Shown piece after piece: positions 1 through 8,714 of a DNA stretch of 20,160 nucleotides (positions within the stretch are counted from its first letter, which is position 1; every line of letters starts with the position of its first letter). Position numbers and translations under genes: made by a program. The notes under the pieces are model-generated. The model did not search any database. It saw only the letters and a list, made by a program, of their open reading frames with translations, and had not been told where the DNA came from. Source of the DNA: a virus; the IMG/VR virus record IMGVR_UViG_3300049796_000012, positions 1 through 20,160 of that record. One strand, written 5' to 3'.

Positions 1-1037
1 TGCGTCCCCGACGGTTGCCCCGGCACGTTGTACTCATACTGGCTCGCATGCAACGCCCCAAGCGCTTCGTCCAGCTTCGGCCCCGCATCTCGGATGTTGT
101 CTTTCGCGCGCACATCAGACATCATCATCGCGCTGCCTGCCGCGCCAATGAGGCCCGAAGCGGCTTTGGCGGCGGCTGCGGCATTGCCCTCATTCAGGCC
201 ATAGGCATTGTTTTGGTTGTTCATTTGCGCTTGCATGTTCTGAGCATGCGCGTTGAACGCCAACTGTTGATACGCCAAATCGCCCTGTTGATTGAGCGCG
301 TTTTGACCCGCTTGGAGCTGCGCTTGATTGTACGCGTTTCCCTGCAGCCCCGCCGCGCCTTGCATCCCAAGTCCTAAATAGCCCTGTTGTTGTTGGGCGT
401 ATTGGTTCTGCATTTGATTCGACATGCCGGCGTATTGCGACTGCGCTTGCTGCATCTCCTGAGCGCGGAGTTGCGCGGCCTGATTTGCCGCAGTCCCGGC
501 CATTTGCGCGTTCGACCCGAGCGCGTTTTTCTGCGCGTTTGCAATGCCGGCTTGTCCGCGCGCCGAATTGGCCATGGCCATATTGGAAGCAATGCCTTGT
601 TCCAGACCCGACTGGAGTTGGTTCTGAGCCGCAGATGGCCCGTTACCGCGGGCAGCTTCGAACAATTGGCCCATAGCCGTACGCTGATTCAGTTGCGCAT
701 CACTATTTCCCTGTTGTGCGTTCCCGAATCCAGCATTGGCTCCCCCGATTTGCTGGTTGTACGCGTCGACCCCGGCCCCGTTTATTTGAGGCCCTTTTTG
801 CTTCAACGCGCGCGCGGCCGCTGCTCTATAGTCGTGAGCCATACCACCCGCGGCCAACGGAGTCCCGCCGAAATAGACATTGTCGGGCGCGGATGCTTGG
901 CCGAAGATACTGCCGCCGAAATCGTTGCCTTCGTTGCCATAGGCACCAGGGTCCTGCCGACCGTAGGTTTGATTTGGGTCGTATGAGCCGGAGAACGCGT
1001 CGTTTGCCCCCGTCCAATCCATAGTTGTCTGACCCAT
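1..1037 (-). CDS. Gln/Ala-rich virion protein with S74-type chaperone domain (partial, C-terminus off the window)
   Basis: The reading frame starts at an ATG at 1037, after an AGGAG ribosome site 8 nt upstream that overlaps the stop of the gene before it, and runs open off the left edge (345 codons visible). Residues about 80-300 are very rich in Gln, Ala and Asn, as in a long helical or fibrous virion protein. At residues 307-315 the motif SDVRAKDNI appears. This is the hallmark start of the S74 intramolecular chaperone domain, which helps tail spikes and fibres trimerise and then cuts itself off; the rest of the domain is beyond the window. Its place right after the nozzle gene suits a tail fibre or needle component. 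The S74 start is clear; the role of the Gln-rich body is inference, and an ejection protein is an alternative. Confidence 0.8.
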   Translation of the reverse strand, partial: MGQTTMDWTGANDAFSGSYDPNQTYGRQDPGAYGNEGNDFGGSIFGQASAPDNVYFGGTPLAAGGMAHDYRAAAARALKQKGPQINGAGVDAYNQQIGGANAGFGNAQQGNSDAQLNQRTAMGQLFEAARGNGPSAAQNQLQSGLEQGIASNMAMANSARGQAGIANAQKNALGSNAQMAGTAANQAAQLRAQEMQQAQSQYAGMSNQMQNQYAQQQQGYLGLGMQGAAGLQGNAYNQAQLQAGQNALNQQGDLAYQQLAFNAHAQNMQAQMNNQNNAYGLNEGNAAAAAKAASGLIGAAGSAMMMSDVRAKDNIRDAGPKLDEALGALHASQYEYNVPGQPSGT

Positions 1038-1048
1038 GATAAATACTC

Positions 1049-4000
1049 CTATCCGCGTTGTCCGGGCGGCAAATTTTGATTGCGGCCTTGGTCGTCAACT
1101 CCCACTTCGAGTGAGATGCTGGCCCATGAAAACCCTTGTCCTGTAGTATAGCCCCCAATGGGCTGAGTGTCCGTCAATGTCACCTGAATGGCCTTCGCTT
1201 TTTGGTTACCGACCAGATGCTCGATATCCACTTGCGGGATTCGGTCGAAGGCTGCGATAGCGGCATCCGTCCACGAATTGGTTTCGGTGTAGTAGCTCGA
1301 AGGGGCGTAATCGAACTGAAACCCCACGGAAAGTTGCGCTGGGTCAAGCCGGTCTCCTTGCACTTGCGCGCGCCAAAATCGCGCGAATCCAGAGAGAGAC
1401 GGCTTGAACCATGCGGACGTGAACGTGGCCGTAACCCAATGCGTGACCGAGGCGAGCGGATGCGCATCTACGTAAGCATTCGCGACCAAGACGCCGCTGT
1501 TCTCACGATAGACAGCGCCCGTCACGTCGGTCCAATAGACCAGCGGCATATTCGCCGTGCCGCCGAGGGTGTCACCCCGCCCGCCGGCTACCCAAGTGGA
1601 GCGCGCGGCCGCGAAATCACCCCCCAAGTCAAAACTGAAATGCGAGTCGACACTCCAGCACTGCGCGATGTAGTCGTACACGAGCCGGGCCCCAGTGCCG
1701 ACCGTCGGCGAATCATTGGGCGCCATTTCGAAATATACCCGCCCTTGACTAGGGTGCGCAACCGCCCCCGTGCAAATGGGGTTCGCGTCGATGTAGTCTT
1801 CGACATTTCCACTGAGGTAATGCACCTGCAAATCCCTCGATAGGAGGAAAATCCCGCCGCCGCCATTGGGCGCCCCAGTAGGTGAGAGGAACATGCACCC
1901 GAGCTCCGTCACCACGATGCTACGTTGGTCGACGGCGCCCACGTTGCTCGGTACGGGCTGCGGCGGATTCGTCCAATCATTTGAGCTACCGGTGTCGAAT
2001 GGCCCCTCACCCACGACATATTCGATACCAAATTGGTCGGTGCCTCGGCGAACGAACACGATGAGCTTTTCATCAATTGATGCGAGCGCGGTTACTGCAC
2101 CCGTCGCGGAGATATTCATGTCTTCGTTGAATCCAGGTACCTCACCGGAAGTGAATGCTTTCGACGGCCAGATGACTGTCGGGTCGTCGCACCCACTGAG
2201 AAAGAATCGATTCTTGTGCGTTATGCAAATTCTAGCGGAGGGTGGAATGAAATTGTCGAGTACTCCGCCCGTCGTGTAGAGAAGTGCCGCGTTAGTTAGC
2301 CCGCCAACGGTGTCCAAGAATGTCACTGAGCTCGTGCTCGTATCGTTGTCTCTTGAGCCGATGAAATAGAAAATGGCGCCATTTGCGACAGTCGCATAAA
2401 CGCAAATCTTGACAGCGGGCGCGGCATTCTCCGCGAGCGCGGCCCCGAAAAATACCGTCGCTTGCGGGCGTTGCCTCCACGTAATTCCGAGTGTTGGAAG
2501 AGTGAGTGTGACGTTGTTGCCAGCCAACGTAATCACGAATGGCGGACTCGTGGCGCTGCGGTGAATGTTACCGCCTGCATCCGTCCACTCGTAGGTTATG
2601 ACGTACTGAAAAACGCCCGTCATCGACCCGGCGCCAGTCACCCCGGTGATGACTTCTGGGTACCAGAGGAATCCCATCTCCGCTGGCACCTGGCCGTCGA
2701 ATGTGAACGGCGCCCCAGCACTCAATCCCAATGTATTGCTCCCAGCCAATGTGTTGCCAAAATATCGGAGCTGAGAAGCGAAATCGAACGGTTGAATGAA
2801 CATTCCGATGCGGGTGAGCGACGTATTCACGTACGTCAGCGTGGCAATCGTCGTCGACGATGTCGCAACTAGTTGACATGGATAGGTGGGCCCAATTTGG
2901 TCTGGCGATGCGAGACTTGCAGACCCAATCGCTTTCGCCAATCGGGGCGCCACCGTCACCACAAGACGCGCTGGAGAATTGGCGGGCGCCCCCACAACGC
3001 CAAACCAATCGTAGCAAACGAGCGCTTGCGTGCCTTGGAGCGAGCTCGCGACGATGACCATCGAGTAACAGCGAACGCCAACCGTCGTGGTGATGACGAT
3101 AGGCCTACTGCTCAGAAGGACGCCCGGCGTTCGCTTGGTCGCTCCGACTGCACTTGCAGCTCCCGCGATAACGCTCACCTGTTGTGCATATGTCGATACC
3201 AAATGAGGCGCGGGGGTGCTATCGAATACTCCGTAGAACACATACGCCGAAGTACTCGACAGGCGAGCGATTCCCATTTGGGAATACCCGCCAATCGTGT
3301 AACTACCCCAATTGACCGGGGTTGTCTGAGCGAAACTTGTGTCATTGAATGACCACGCCTCCGGAGTATTTACTCCTCCGGCAACTTTCATGTATGCAAC
3401 CCAACATTGCTCTCCGAGAGTCGCAAGAATGGTGATTGTGCCGGTGGCCGCTGTCCCCACACTGTTGAATGTGTGGACAATCGAAAATGTTGACGGGTTG
3501 ACCGTGACGACCTTGTTGTTACCGCCAGCCGAAACGATGTCCGCAACTGCGAAACGAGTGGGGTCGCCGACCACGGGAGTGATATCGTAGGTGCAAACTA
3601 GACTTGGGACGATTGCAGCATCAAATAACGATGGCGCACTCCAACCGGCGTTCACGTTGGTTAAATCGAGGCGGCTCAAATATAAACCCGCTGAGGCGCC
3701 ACCTATTCGCATCCACGAGGCAATGGCGAAGTTGCCGCATACGATAATTTTCGGGAACGCGGGTATTTGATTGACTCCGCCATATGTATCGATGATGAGC
3801 GAAGGTTGGACTACTGCCCCAGAACTTCCATCCGTCACGACGGTATTTATCGAACCCGTGAGCGTATTCGACGAAGGGTTCAACGTGAGATTGTTGGTGT
3901 AAATAGTAATGTAGTAATTTTGAGTGGCCGCATAGGCCATATCGGAGCCCTGAAACAACCCGGTGTTGGGGCCAATGGCCGCGACAGAAATATGGTCCAG

Positions 4001-4324
4001 CGCCACGGCTTCCGGTGTCGAATCGAGTAGTGTCCAAGTGGCTTCGGCATCCGAGTACTGAGAGAACACATAGCCATCGAAATGCAATGGGCTGGCGCCA
4101 TAATTCACCCCGCGCACCGACCCGAATTCAGAGTGGGAAATAGCGCCGCGTTTGAGGGTGCTCGCCAGCCGTTTGCACCCCACACGTTTTCGAATCGCGC
4201 CGCTTTTGGTGCGGACGCAATTCGTCATCGACACGGCCCCATCAATCGCCAGACTTCGCCGGTCACTCTCTTGATTTAATCCGCTCGAGAGTGGCGCTTC
4301 AATCAGTGCTTTTCGGAGCGGCAT
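1049..4324 (-). CDS. Large tail nozzle / hub-like protein (1091 aa)
   Basis: The N-terminus reads like the opening of T7 gp12-type nozzle proteins: a short basic start, then SSGLNQESDRRSLAIDG, then a stretch ending GAIRKRVG, a pattern shared by these proteins. The rest is almost all beta-strand with little charge, suggesting beta-propeller and immunoglobulin-like folds. A region near residues 580-640 looks fibronectin-like, and the part around residues 770-880 resembles the blade repeats of P22 gp10-like hub proteins. It is longer than T7 gp12 (about 800 residues), so extra beta domains are likely. It lies downstream of the adaptor gene, where a nozzle is expected. In the particle it would close the tail tip and line the DNA channel. 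The family is judged from motif and context only. Confidence 0.62.
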   Translation of the reverse strand: MPLRKALIEAPLSSGLNQESDRRSLAIDGAVSMTNCVRTKSGAIRKRVGCKRLASTLKRGAISHSEFGSVRGVNYGASPLHFDGYVFSQYSDAEATWTLLDSTPEAVALDHISVAAIGPNTGLFQGSDMAYAATQNYYITIYTNNLTLNPSSNTLTGSINTVVTDGSSGAVVQPSLIIDTYGGVNQIPAFPKIIVCGNFAIASWMRIGGASAGLYLSRLDLTNVNAGWSAPSLFDAAIVPSLVCTYDITPVVGDPTRFAVADIVSAGGNNKVVTVNPSTFSIVHTFNSVGTAATGTITILATLGEQCWVAYMKVAGGVNTPEAWSFNDTSFAQTTPVNWGSYTIGGYSQMGIARLSSTSAYVFYGVFDSTPAPHLVSTYAQQVSVIAGAASAVGATKRTPGVLLSSRPIVITTTVGVRCYSMVIVASSLQGTQALVCYDWFGVVGAPANSPARLVVTVAPRLAKAIGSASLASPDQIGPTYPCQLVATSSTTIATLTYVNTSLTRIGMFIQPFDFASQLRYFGNTLAGSNTLGLSAGAPFTFDGQVPAEMGFLWYPEVITGVTGAGSMTGVFQYVITYEWTDAGGNIHRSATSPPFVITLAGNNVTLTLPTLGITWRQRPQATVFFGAALAENAAPAVKICVYATVANGAIFYFIGSRDNDTSTSSVTFLDTVGGLTNAALLYTTGGVLDNFIPPSARICITHKNRFFLSGCDDPTVIWPSKAFTSGEVPGFNEDMNISATGAVTALASIDEKLIVFVRRGTDQFGIEYVVGEGPFDTGSSNDWTNPPQPVPSNVGAVDQRSIVVTELGCMFLSPTGAPNGGGGIFLLSRDLQVHYLSGNVEDYIDANPICTGAVAHPSQGRVYFEMAPNDSPTVGTGARLVYDYIAQCWSVDSHFSFDLGGDFAAARSTWVAGGRGDTLGGTANMPLVYWTDVTGAVYRENSGVLVANAYVDAHPLASVTHWVTATFTSAWFKPSLSGFARFWRAQVQGDRLDPAQLSVGFQFDYAPSSYYTETNSWTDAAIAAFDRIPQVDIEHLVGNQKAKAIQVTLTDTQPIGGYTTGQGFSWASISLEVGVDDQGRNQNLPPGQRG

Positions 4325-4340
4325 GTGTCCTGTCCCTCAA

Positions 4341-4823
4341 TCAGAAGACATAAATGTCATAGGTGCCAGAACCTCCGCTGAAGAGCGGCACAACAGAATC
4401 AGCCTTGACACCAACTGGGTAAACGCCATCTGTAAATGATGGGAAGTTGCTATTGTCGGTGGCGTGCACGCAAAAATACCCTTGCCACTCTCGCCCCAAT
4501 CCGTGCGCAAGCACCTTCGTCTGCCCGGCGGTAAATGTCACTCCGCGAAGAATATTTCCCGGTATGAGTTGGTTGGTCGACACTACGCCCAGCACCCCGA
4601 GCATGCTTTCCTGCAGCTTGTTGAGGATGTCGAAGAGCTTGTCGGTGGCTCCAACATCAGACGCAGTAAAAAACACCCGCTTGAGTGTCACCCATGATTT
4701 CGTAGTGACACTCAGTGGGGCGCCGGGTGGGGCGGGCTTGCCTCCTTGTGTGCTCGCCGTGTTCTCCTGAGAAAGGATAGATGACGCACGCGGCGCCGAA
4801 TTTTTGGTAGCCGGGGCCGCCAT
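4341..4823 (-). CDS. Hypothetical virion protein (160 aa)
   Basis: This gene sits between the fibre-like gene and the nozzle gene, with gaps of 5 and 16 nt, so it belongs to the tail operon. The first 40 residues are rich in Ala, Pro, Ser and Thr and probably disordered. The remainder is beta-rich, with a helix near residues 58-80 and a closing stretch typical of small beta-barrel virion proteins (GLGREWQGYFCVHATD, then a Gly/Ser-rich end). The start ATG has only a weak AGG ribosome site 10 nt upstream. I do not recognise the family. A short fibre or tail accessory subunit is the most likely role from position, but that is inference. Confidence 0.75.
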   Translation of the reverse strand: MAAPATKNSAPRASSILSQENTASTQGGKPAPPGAPLSVTTKSWVTLKRVFFTASDVGATDKLFDILNKLQESMLGVLGVVSTNQLIPGNILRGVTFTAGQTKVLAHGLGREWQGYFCVHATDNSNFPSFTDGVYPVGVKADSVVPLFSGGSGTYDIYVF

Positions 4824-4828
4824 GATGC

Positions 4829-5863
4829 TTAGACCTGGTTGAAGATGCCGACCGTGAGAACAGATTGGTCAGCGGTATTCGCGGTGCCTGCCGCCACGGA
4901 TGCTTGCACCGTGGTCGTCGCCGTTCCGAGCGCTCCCGGCGTCGGAGCCGCTGCAGTCTCATAGCGAATGGTCGATGTCACCGTACCCCCGCTGGCCGTT
5001 TTATCGCAGACCACGAGGCTTTGCGTGGCGCTCAAAATAGGCACATTGGTGATGGCGCGATTTCCCGACGCACTCAACGTCACGCTCTGAAACACGGCTC
5101 GCGGGTAGAGCGTAAATGATGCAGTTCCGACTGCATTGGTTGACCCGGTGTTGGTGACCACCCACGTGGTGCCGGCAAACACCGTCCCGCGCGCGATGAG
5201 GATTTCAGCCTTGTTCGGGATGATTGCGCTTTGTTGCCAGCTGCTCGCCTGCACAGCGCTGAACTTCGCGCCCGCAGCACCGACCGCCGTGATGACGTAG
5301 AGTCCGACGTCGACGGCCGCGCCGGCAATCCCCGGCGGGAGCAGGAATGTGTCACCGACTGCGGGTGTCACACCATCGGCCATAGTACTTGTAATAGCGC
5401 CATTGGCATTTCCCAGAAGGGAACCCGCCGTATTGGTGTATGCAGGAAGCGCTGCGACGATGACATAGTCAGCCGCCATTTGGAAGTCGATTGAATCGCC
5501 CCCAGTTTTCGATTCGATATAGTTGGCCGCCGATGCGATGCCACTGACACCATCGCTGACCGTAACTGCAACGAGAATCCCGCTCAACGTTGACGCCGAA
5601 CTGACTTCGGTGTTGGCCGGCATGACTACCGTGAACGCGTTCACCTGCCCAGGCGTCCAAACGAACGTGTTCTGGTGAAGGCCAGGATAACGCGGGCAGA
5701 TAAGCGTGTATTCTGCACGTGCGATACCCGTAGTGGATTGAAGTGCAAATGTCACGGTAGCGCCGGGAGTAAACAAGCCAATGCTCGTTCCCGATATAAG
5801 ATTTACTGCGGGCAGCGGCCCATCTTGGATGCTGATTTGAGCGTTCGTTGTCGTGAGTGCCAT
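4829..5863 (-). CDS. Fibre-like structural protein (344 aa)
   Basis: The protein is rich in Ala, Thr, Val and Ser and nearly free of Lys and Arg, as expected for an extended beta-structured virion protein. Around residues 160-240 it carries a signature common in phage fibre and appendage proteins: a DGVTPAVGDTFLLP stretch, then GLYVIT, and later a block ending GTTWVVTN. This matches the usual 'DGV..AVGDRVLV...NGIYVV...G..W.LT' pattern. The N-terminal part looks like an attachment or immunoglobulin-like domain. An AAGGA ribosome site lies 10 nt before the ATG. It is encoded between adaptor and nozzle, so a tail or head fibre subunit is likely. Which structure it decorates cannot be told from sequence. 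Confidence 0.72.
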   Translation of the reverse strand: MALTTTNAQISIQDGPLPAVNLISGTSIGLFTPGATVTFALQSTTGIARAEYTLICPRYPGLHQNTFVWTPGQVNAFTVVMPANTEVSSASTLSGILVAVTVSDGVSGIASAANYIESKTGGDSIDFQMAADYVIVAALPAYTNTAGSLLGNANGAITSTMADGVTPAVGDTFLLPPGIAGAAVDVGLYVITAVGAAGAKFSAVQASSWQQSAIIPNKAEILIARGTVFAGTTWVVTNTGSTNAVGTASFTLYPRAVFQSVTLSASGNRAITNVPILSATQSLVVCDKTASGGTVTSTIRYETAAAPTPGALGTATTTVQASVAAGTANTADQSVLTVGIFNQV

Positions 5864-5894
5864 GGTTGCAAATTCCTTTGGGCTACGCGCCCGA

Positions 5895-6644
5895 TTAGTA
5901 GCCCGGACGGCCTATCCAACCGTCATTGAGAGTGACATCCTGCACGCGTTGAGGATTCTCAGCATCATGCGTGACGAGCATGGCCATAATGCGTTGCTCT
6001 TCCTGTTGTTGCCGCGCCATCAACAAATTGGCGTGGTCGAACCGCTCTTGTTTGATGAGAATTTTGATGGCGGCGTCGAGCACCGCGTACTCTTCAAACC
6101 CATTGATGCCGTCGAACTGGTCTGCGCCGGAAACCAACGGCGCCAATACGGGGTAGTACCACAAGGTGCAGTTGAACTGACCATTTGGCATCGGAATCAA
6201 TTTGATTGAATCTGTCCCCGCATTGGCGACCGCGCCGGACGCCTTGCCAATGAATTGGTAGAAAACCGGCTGGCTATAAATCCAACCGGGGTACCATTTG
6301 AATCGATTCCGCTCACTCCACATGAATGGTCTTGCAGAGATGACTATTTGCTGGCCAAATGAGACATCGAGTCCTTTTCCCTTGTAGAAATCGGACACGT
6401 TTATGAGCTGGCCGGCGCCAATTTTGTAGACTTCCGTCCCATTTACGGTGTTGAAGTTGACCGAGCTTAAATAGTAGGGCTGGTCTTGCTGCGCGATAAT
6501 CAAATCATACAGCTTTGCCAACCCCTCATTGATGTTATCCGTGAGCTCGGCGGCGGAATACAGCGCGCTGTTAGACGCCACTTCGACGTTCGCGCGCTGC
6601 TTCACGCGTGCCGTCAACGTGGTGAGACTTACTAAGCGCGCCAT
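5895..6644 (-). CDS. Head-tail adaptor (tail tubular protein A-like)
   Basis: The protein has the layout of podophage adaptor (T7 gp11-type) proteins: an N-terminal helical segment with ALYSAAELTDNINEGLAKLYD near residues 27-47, a central beta-rich part with the FYQFIGK..G....I.L.P.P pattern, and a C-terminal helical bundle with EEYAVLDAAIKILIKQER followed by a Gln/Glu-rich helix. It ends with the DV..NDG tail often seen in this family. The adaptor ring sits under the portal and joins it to the nozzle. The ATG follows a GGA element by 7 nt and starts 3 nt after the upstream stop. Length (249 aa) fits the family (about 200-250). The call rests on pattern and gene order. Confidence 0.72.
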   Translation of the reverse strand: MARLVSLTTLTARVKQRANVEVASNSALYSAAELTDNINEGLAKLYDLIIAQQDQPYYLSSVNFNTVNGTEVYKIGAGQLINVSDFYKGKGLDVSFGQQIVISARPFMWSERNRFKWYPGWIYSQPVFYQFIGKASGAVANAGTDSIKLIPMPNGQFNCTLWYYPVLAPLVSGADQFDGINGFEEYAVLDAAIKILIKQERFDHANLLMARQQQEEQRIMAMLVTHDAENPQRVQDVTLNDGWIGRPGY

Positions 6645-6647
6645 GGT

Positions 6648-6893
6648 CTATTCCGGGCCCTCTGGCGCCATTTCCATGTCGTCTTCACCGGGTGGCTTCA
6701 CGGTGAGATTGAGGGCAGAGAACGCATCGCGCACGCCGGCCGCATCTTTGGCGTGGATGGCGTCGAGGAGCGCTTGCGCGGCGCCGAGCCCATCGTCCTC
6801 GCCGAGCGCGTCTTCCTCCGCGGGCGTCGTCGGCGCGTCTTTGCCCATTAGCATTCCGAGCGGGTCATCTTTGGTGATGTCACTTTTAGCCAT
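6648..6893 (-). CDS. Small acidic protein between capsid and adaptor genes (81 aa)
   Basis: The start chosen is the ATG at 6893, which follows an AGGG element 9 nt upstream and lies just after the stop of the previous gene. An earlier in-frame start at 6944 would overlap that gene by 40 nt and add residues with little support. The protein is acidic, with a disordered N-terminus and a helical core near residues 35-62 (GAAQALLDAIHAKDAAGVRDAF). Many phages have a small protein with this 'A..LIDAI.AGDA.GV..AL' pattern in the head-to-tail region. Its role is not established; a morphogenesis helper is an inference from place. Confidence 0.7.
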   Translation of the reverse strand: MAKSDITKDDPLGMLMGKDAPTTPAEEDALGEDDGLGAAQALLDAIHAKDAAGVRDAFSALNLTVKPPGEDDMEMAPEGPE

Positions 6894-6904
6894 TTGACAT
6901 ATCC

Positions 6905-7411
6905 CTACGGCTTCGAGAAGCCGACGCTGGAATCGCGCAGCCAAAGATGAAAACCAATGCGATAGGTCGGACCGAAATCCGTGAGTGTGCCGCCCGAAGT
7001 GGCCACATTAAATGTGAATGTCGGAGCCTTCCCACCAGTCCCCAACAACGTTGGAAGCGTGAGAATTCGTGCGATGTTGGTGAGCGTGCCGCCCGACGGC
7101 GGGATGACGTGCGCCTCCCAATCCGTGGCATCGATGTAACTGTCATCGAGTGTCATTGTATAGACACCCGCCGAAACCCAAATGACGCCGGGCACTGATG
7201 AAATCCCCGGGCGGGCGGCCGCTTGCAAAGCCATGATGCCTTGCTGATTTGGCGCATACCCGAACCCAAGTCCCTTGACGCTAGTTGGGTCGAATGCGCC
7301 GTTGGCGGCACCTGCGCCACCTACACCAGTTGGCGCGGCGAACGAGCCGAAAATGTGGGCCTGGCGCTTTCCAAGCAGCAGGTGGCCGCGGTCGAAATTA
7401 TGAGAGCTCAT
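6905..7411 (-). CDS. Probable capsid-associated (decoration-like) protein (168 aa)
   Basis: A strong GGAGG ribosome site lies 8 nt before the ATG, among the best in the window, which suggests high expression. The gene directly follows the major capsid gene. The product is Gly/Ala/Thr-rich with many predicted beta-strands and no membrane segment, for example ARPGISSVPGVIWVSAGVYTM, and a C-terminal block of alternating hydrophobic residues. These traits and its place suit a head decoration or cementing protein made in many copies. I recognise no specific family, so the function is inference; a minor tail or connector protein is the alternative. Confidence 0.7.
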   Translation of the reverse strand: MSSHNFDRGHLLLGKRQAHIFGSFAAPTGVGGAGAANGAFDPTSVKGLGFGYAPNQQGIMALQAAARPGISSVPGVIWVSAGVYTMTLDDSYIDATDWEAHVIPPSGGTLTNIARILTLPTLLGTGGKAPTFTFNVATSGGTLTDFGPTYRIGFHLWLRDSSVGFSKP

Positions 7412-7448
7412 TTATTTGGCCTCCAAATTGTTTAGTGGCTTAGCCAAA

Positions 7449-8684
7449 TTACCAGGTGCCGTGGAGGTTGTACCCAGGAGCTTCGCACCCATACTGGAAG
7501 TACCCACCCATGCGCCATTGATAGCCGTCGTTGTTGGCTTCGCGCAGCATTTTCAGGCCGTCGTCGTCGAGGATGCGCGGAACGCCCTTCGCGCTCTTCA
7601 ACACCCACGTATCCATTTCGAGGAGCGCGAACTCTCCTCGCGGAATGTTCACGTCGGAGAACACTTTGATGGTCGAATCGGGTCCTTCGATGCAAAGTGC
7701 ACGGAAGCCGATATCGCCATCGGTGGAATTCACCGGCTCGTAAATCACCTTGCTCCCGAGGCTTTTTACCAGGTCAGCGCGGTCCAAATTGTTGATGAAA
7801 CACGTGAGGTCCTCGGCACCCTCGCGGCTGGCTAATTCGGCCGCATCGATGATGGTCTCCTCCTTGTTTCCGCCGTTGCCGTTATAGCGAATACCGGCGA
7901 GACGCACGGCGTCGACGGACCGGTCTACTCCAAAATGGGAGTCGCCCGTCGTGGGCGCCGTAGCCGGAACCCAGCGAAAAACACCCGCTGGGCCGAGGCT
8001 GTAGTCGCCATTTCGAAACAGATAATCCGTAGTAGACGCGCCCGTGATGGTATTGATATTTGCGTTGAACGTGATGGTGCCCGCGGTGCGGTCGACGGCG
8101 ACAACGGTCAGCGGACCGTTTGCCTTCACACCCGCGAGCGCGCCGCCGTTGTTGTAGCCATCATCCGCACTCAAATCAACCTTCATTGCGACTTCGAAAC
8201 CGACAATATCAGCGGCTTGCAAGAGAGTCCCGACCGCGGTCGCCGTCGTGCTATTCGCCAACCGCCCTCTCTGCCCGCCACCATTACGCCATGCGCCAAT
8301 CTGGAGAGAGCGGTTCAAATTCCGCATCGAACCCTCCATTTCGCCGCGCAGCGTATTGTAAATGGTGTTCTCGTCACCGTCGCCGGTTGCCAATGCCTCA
8401 CCGCTGATTCCGGACACCTGGTAGTCTTTAGCGCGCGTCAGGAGGAAGCCAACATCGCTGGACGACGTCGCATTCGCCATTGCGATTTGCAAGTTGAATG
8501 AGCCGCCTTGGGGGGCACCATAGCGAAGAGAAATTCGAGCATTATTGCCGCCGAACTTCTCATCTTTTCGAAGTTGCCCGATGAAGGGCGCCTTCTTATA
8601 GAACATTTGGCGAAAGACTTTTTGGTCGTAGCGCGTCTTCAAAATGTTAGTGAGCGCTGCTACTGTTGCATCACCAGCCGGCAT
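7449..8684 (-). CDS. Major capsid protein (411 aa)
   Basis: The gene lies directly after the scaffold gene and before the probable decoration gene, the standard place for the capsid subunit, and the length is usual for HK97-fold coats. Near the N-terminus is a segment typical of podophage coats (FRQMFYKKAPFIGQLRKDEKF), then an extended beta arm. A helix around residues 125-150 (EMEGSMRNLNRSLQIGAWRNG) resembles the spine helix region. Residues about 160-245 form a Gly/Thr-rich beta insertion. The C-terminal part carries WVLKSAKGVPRILDDDGL and ends in an aromatic stretch. A GAGG ribosome site sits 6 nt before the ATG. It would build the icosahedral shell. The HK97 fold itself is assumed. Confidence 0.88.
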   Translation of the reverse strand: MPAGDATVAALTNILKTRYDQKVFRQMFYKKAPFIGQLRKDEKFGGNNARISLRYGAPQGGSFNLQIAMANATSSSDVGFLLTRAKDYQVSGISGEALATGDGDENTIYNTLRGEMEGSMRNLNRSLQIGAWRNGGGQRGRLANSTTATAVGTLLQAADIVGFEVAMKVDLSADDGYNNGGALAGVKANGPLTVVAVDRTAGTITFNANINTITGASTTDYLFRNGDYSLGPAGVFRWVPATAPTTGDSHFGVDRSVDAVRLAGIRYNGNGGNKEETIIDAAELASREGAEDLTCFINNLDRADLVKSLGSKVIYEPVNSTDGDIGFRALCIEGPDSTIKVFSDVNIPRGEFALLEMDTWVLKSAKGVPRILDDDGLKMLREANNDGYQWRMGGYFQYGCEAPGYNLHGTW

Positions 8685-8714
8685 GGGAAACCTCGAAACA
8701 GTGGAAAGATTTAA

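Noticed and set aside
6894-6944. Longer start for the small acidic protein (98 residues)
   Set aside because: It would overlap the upstream gene by 40 nt; the ATG at 6893 has a suitable ribosome site and sits right after the upstream stop.
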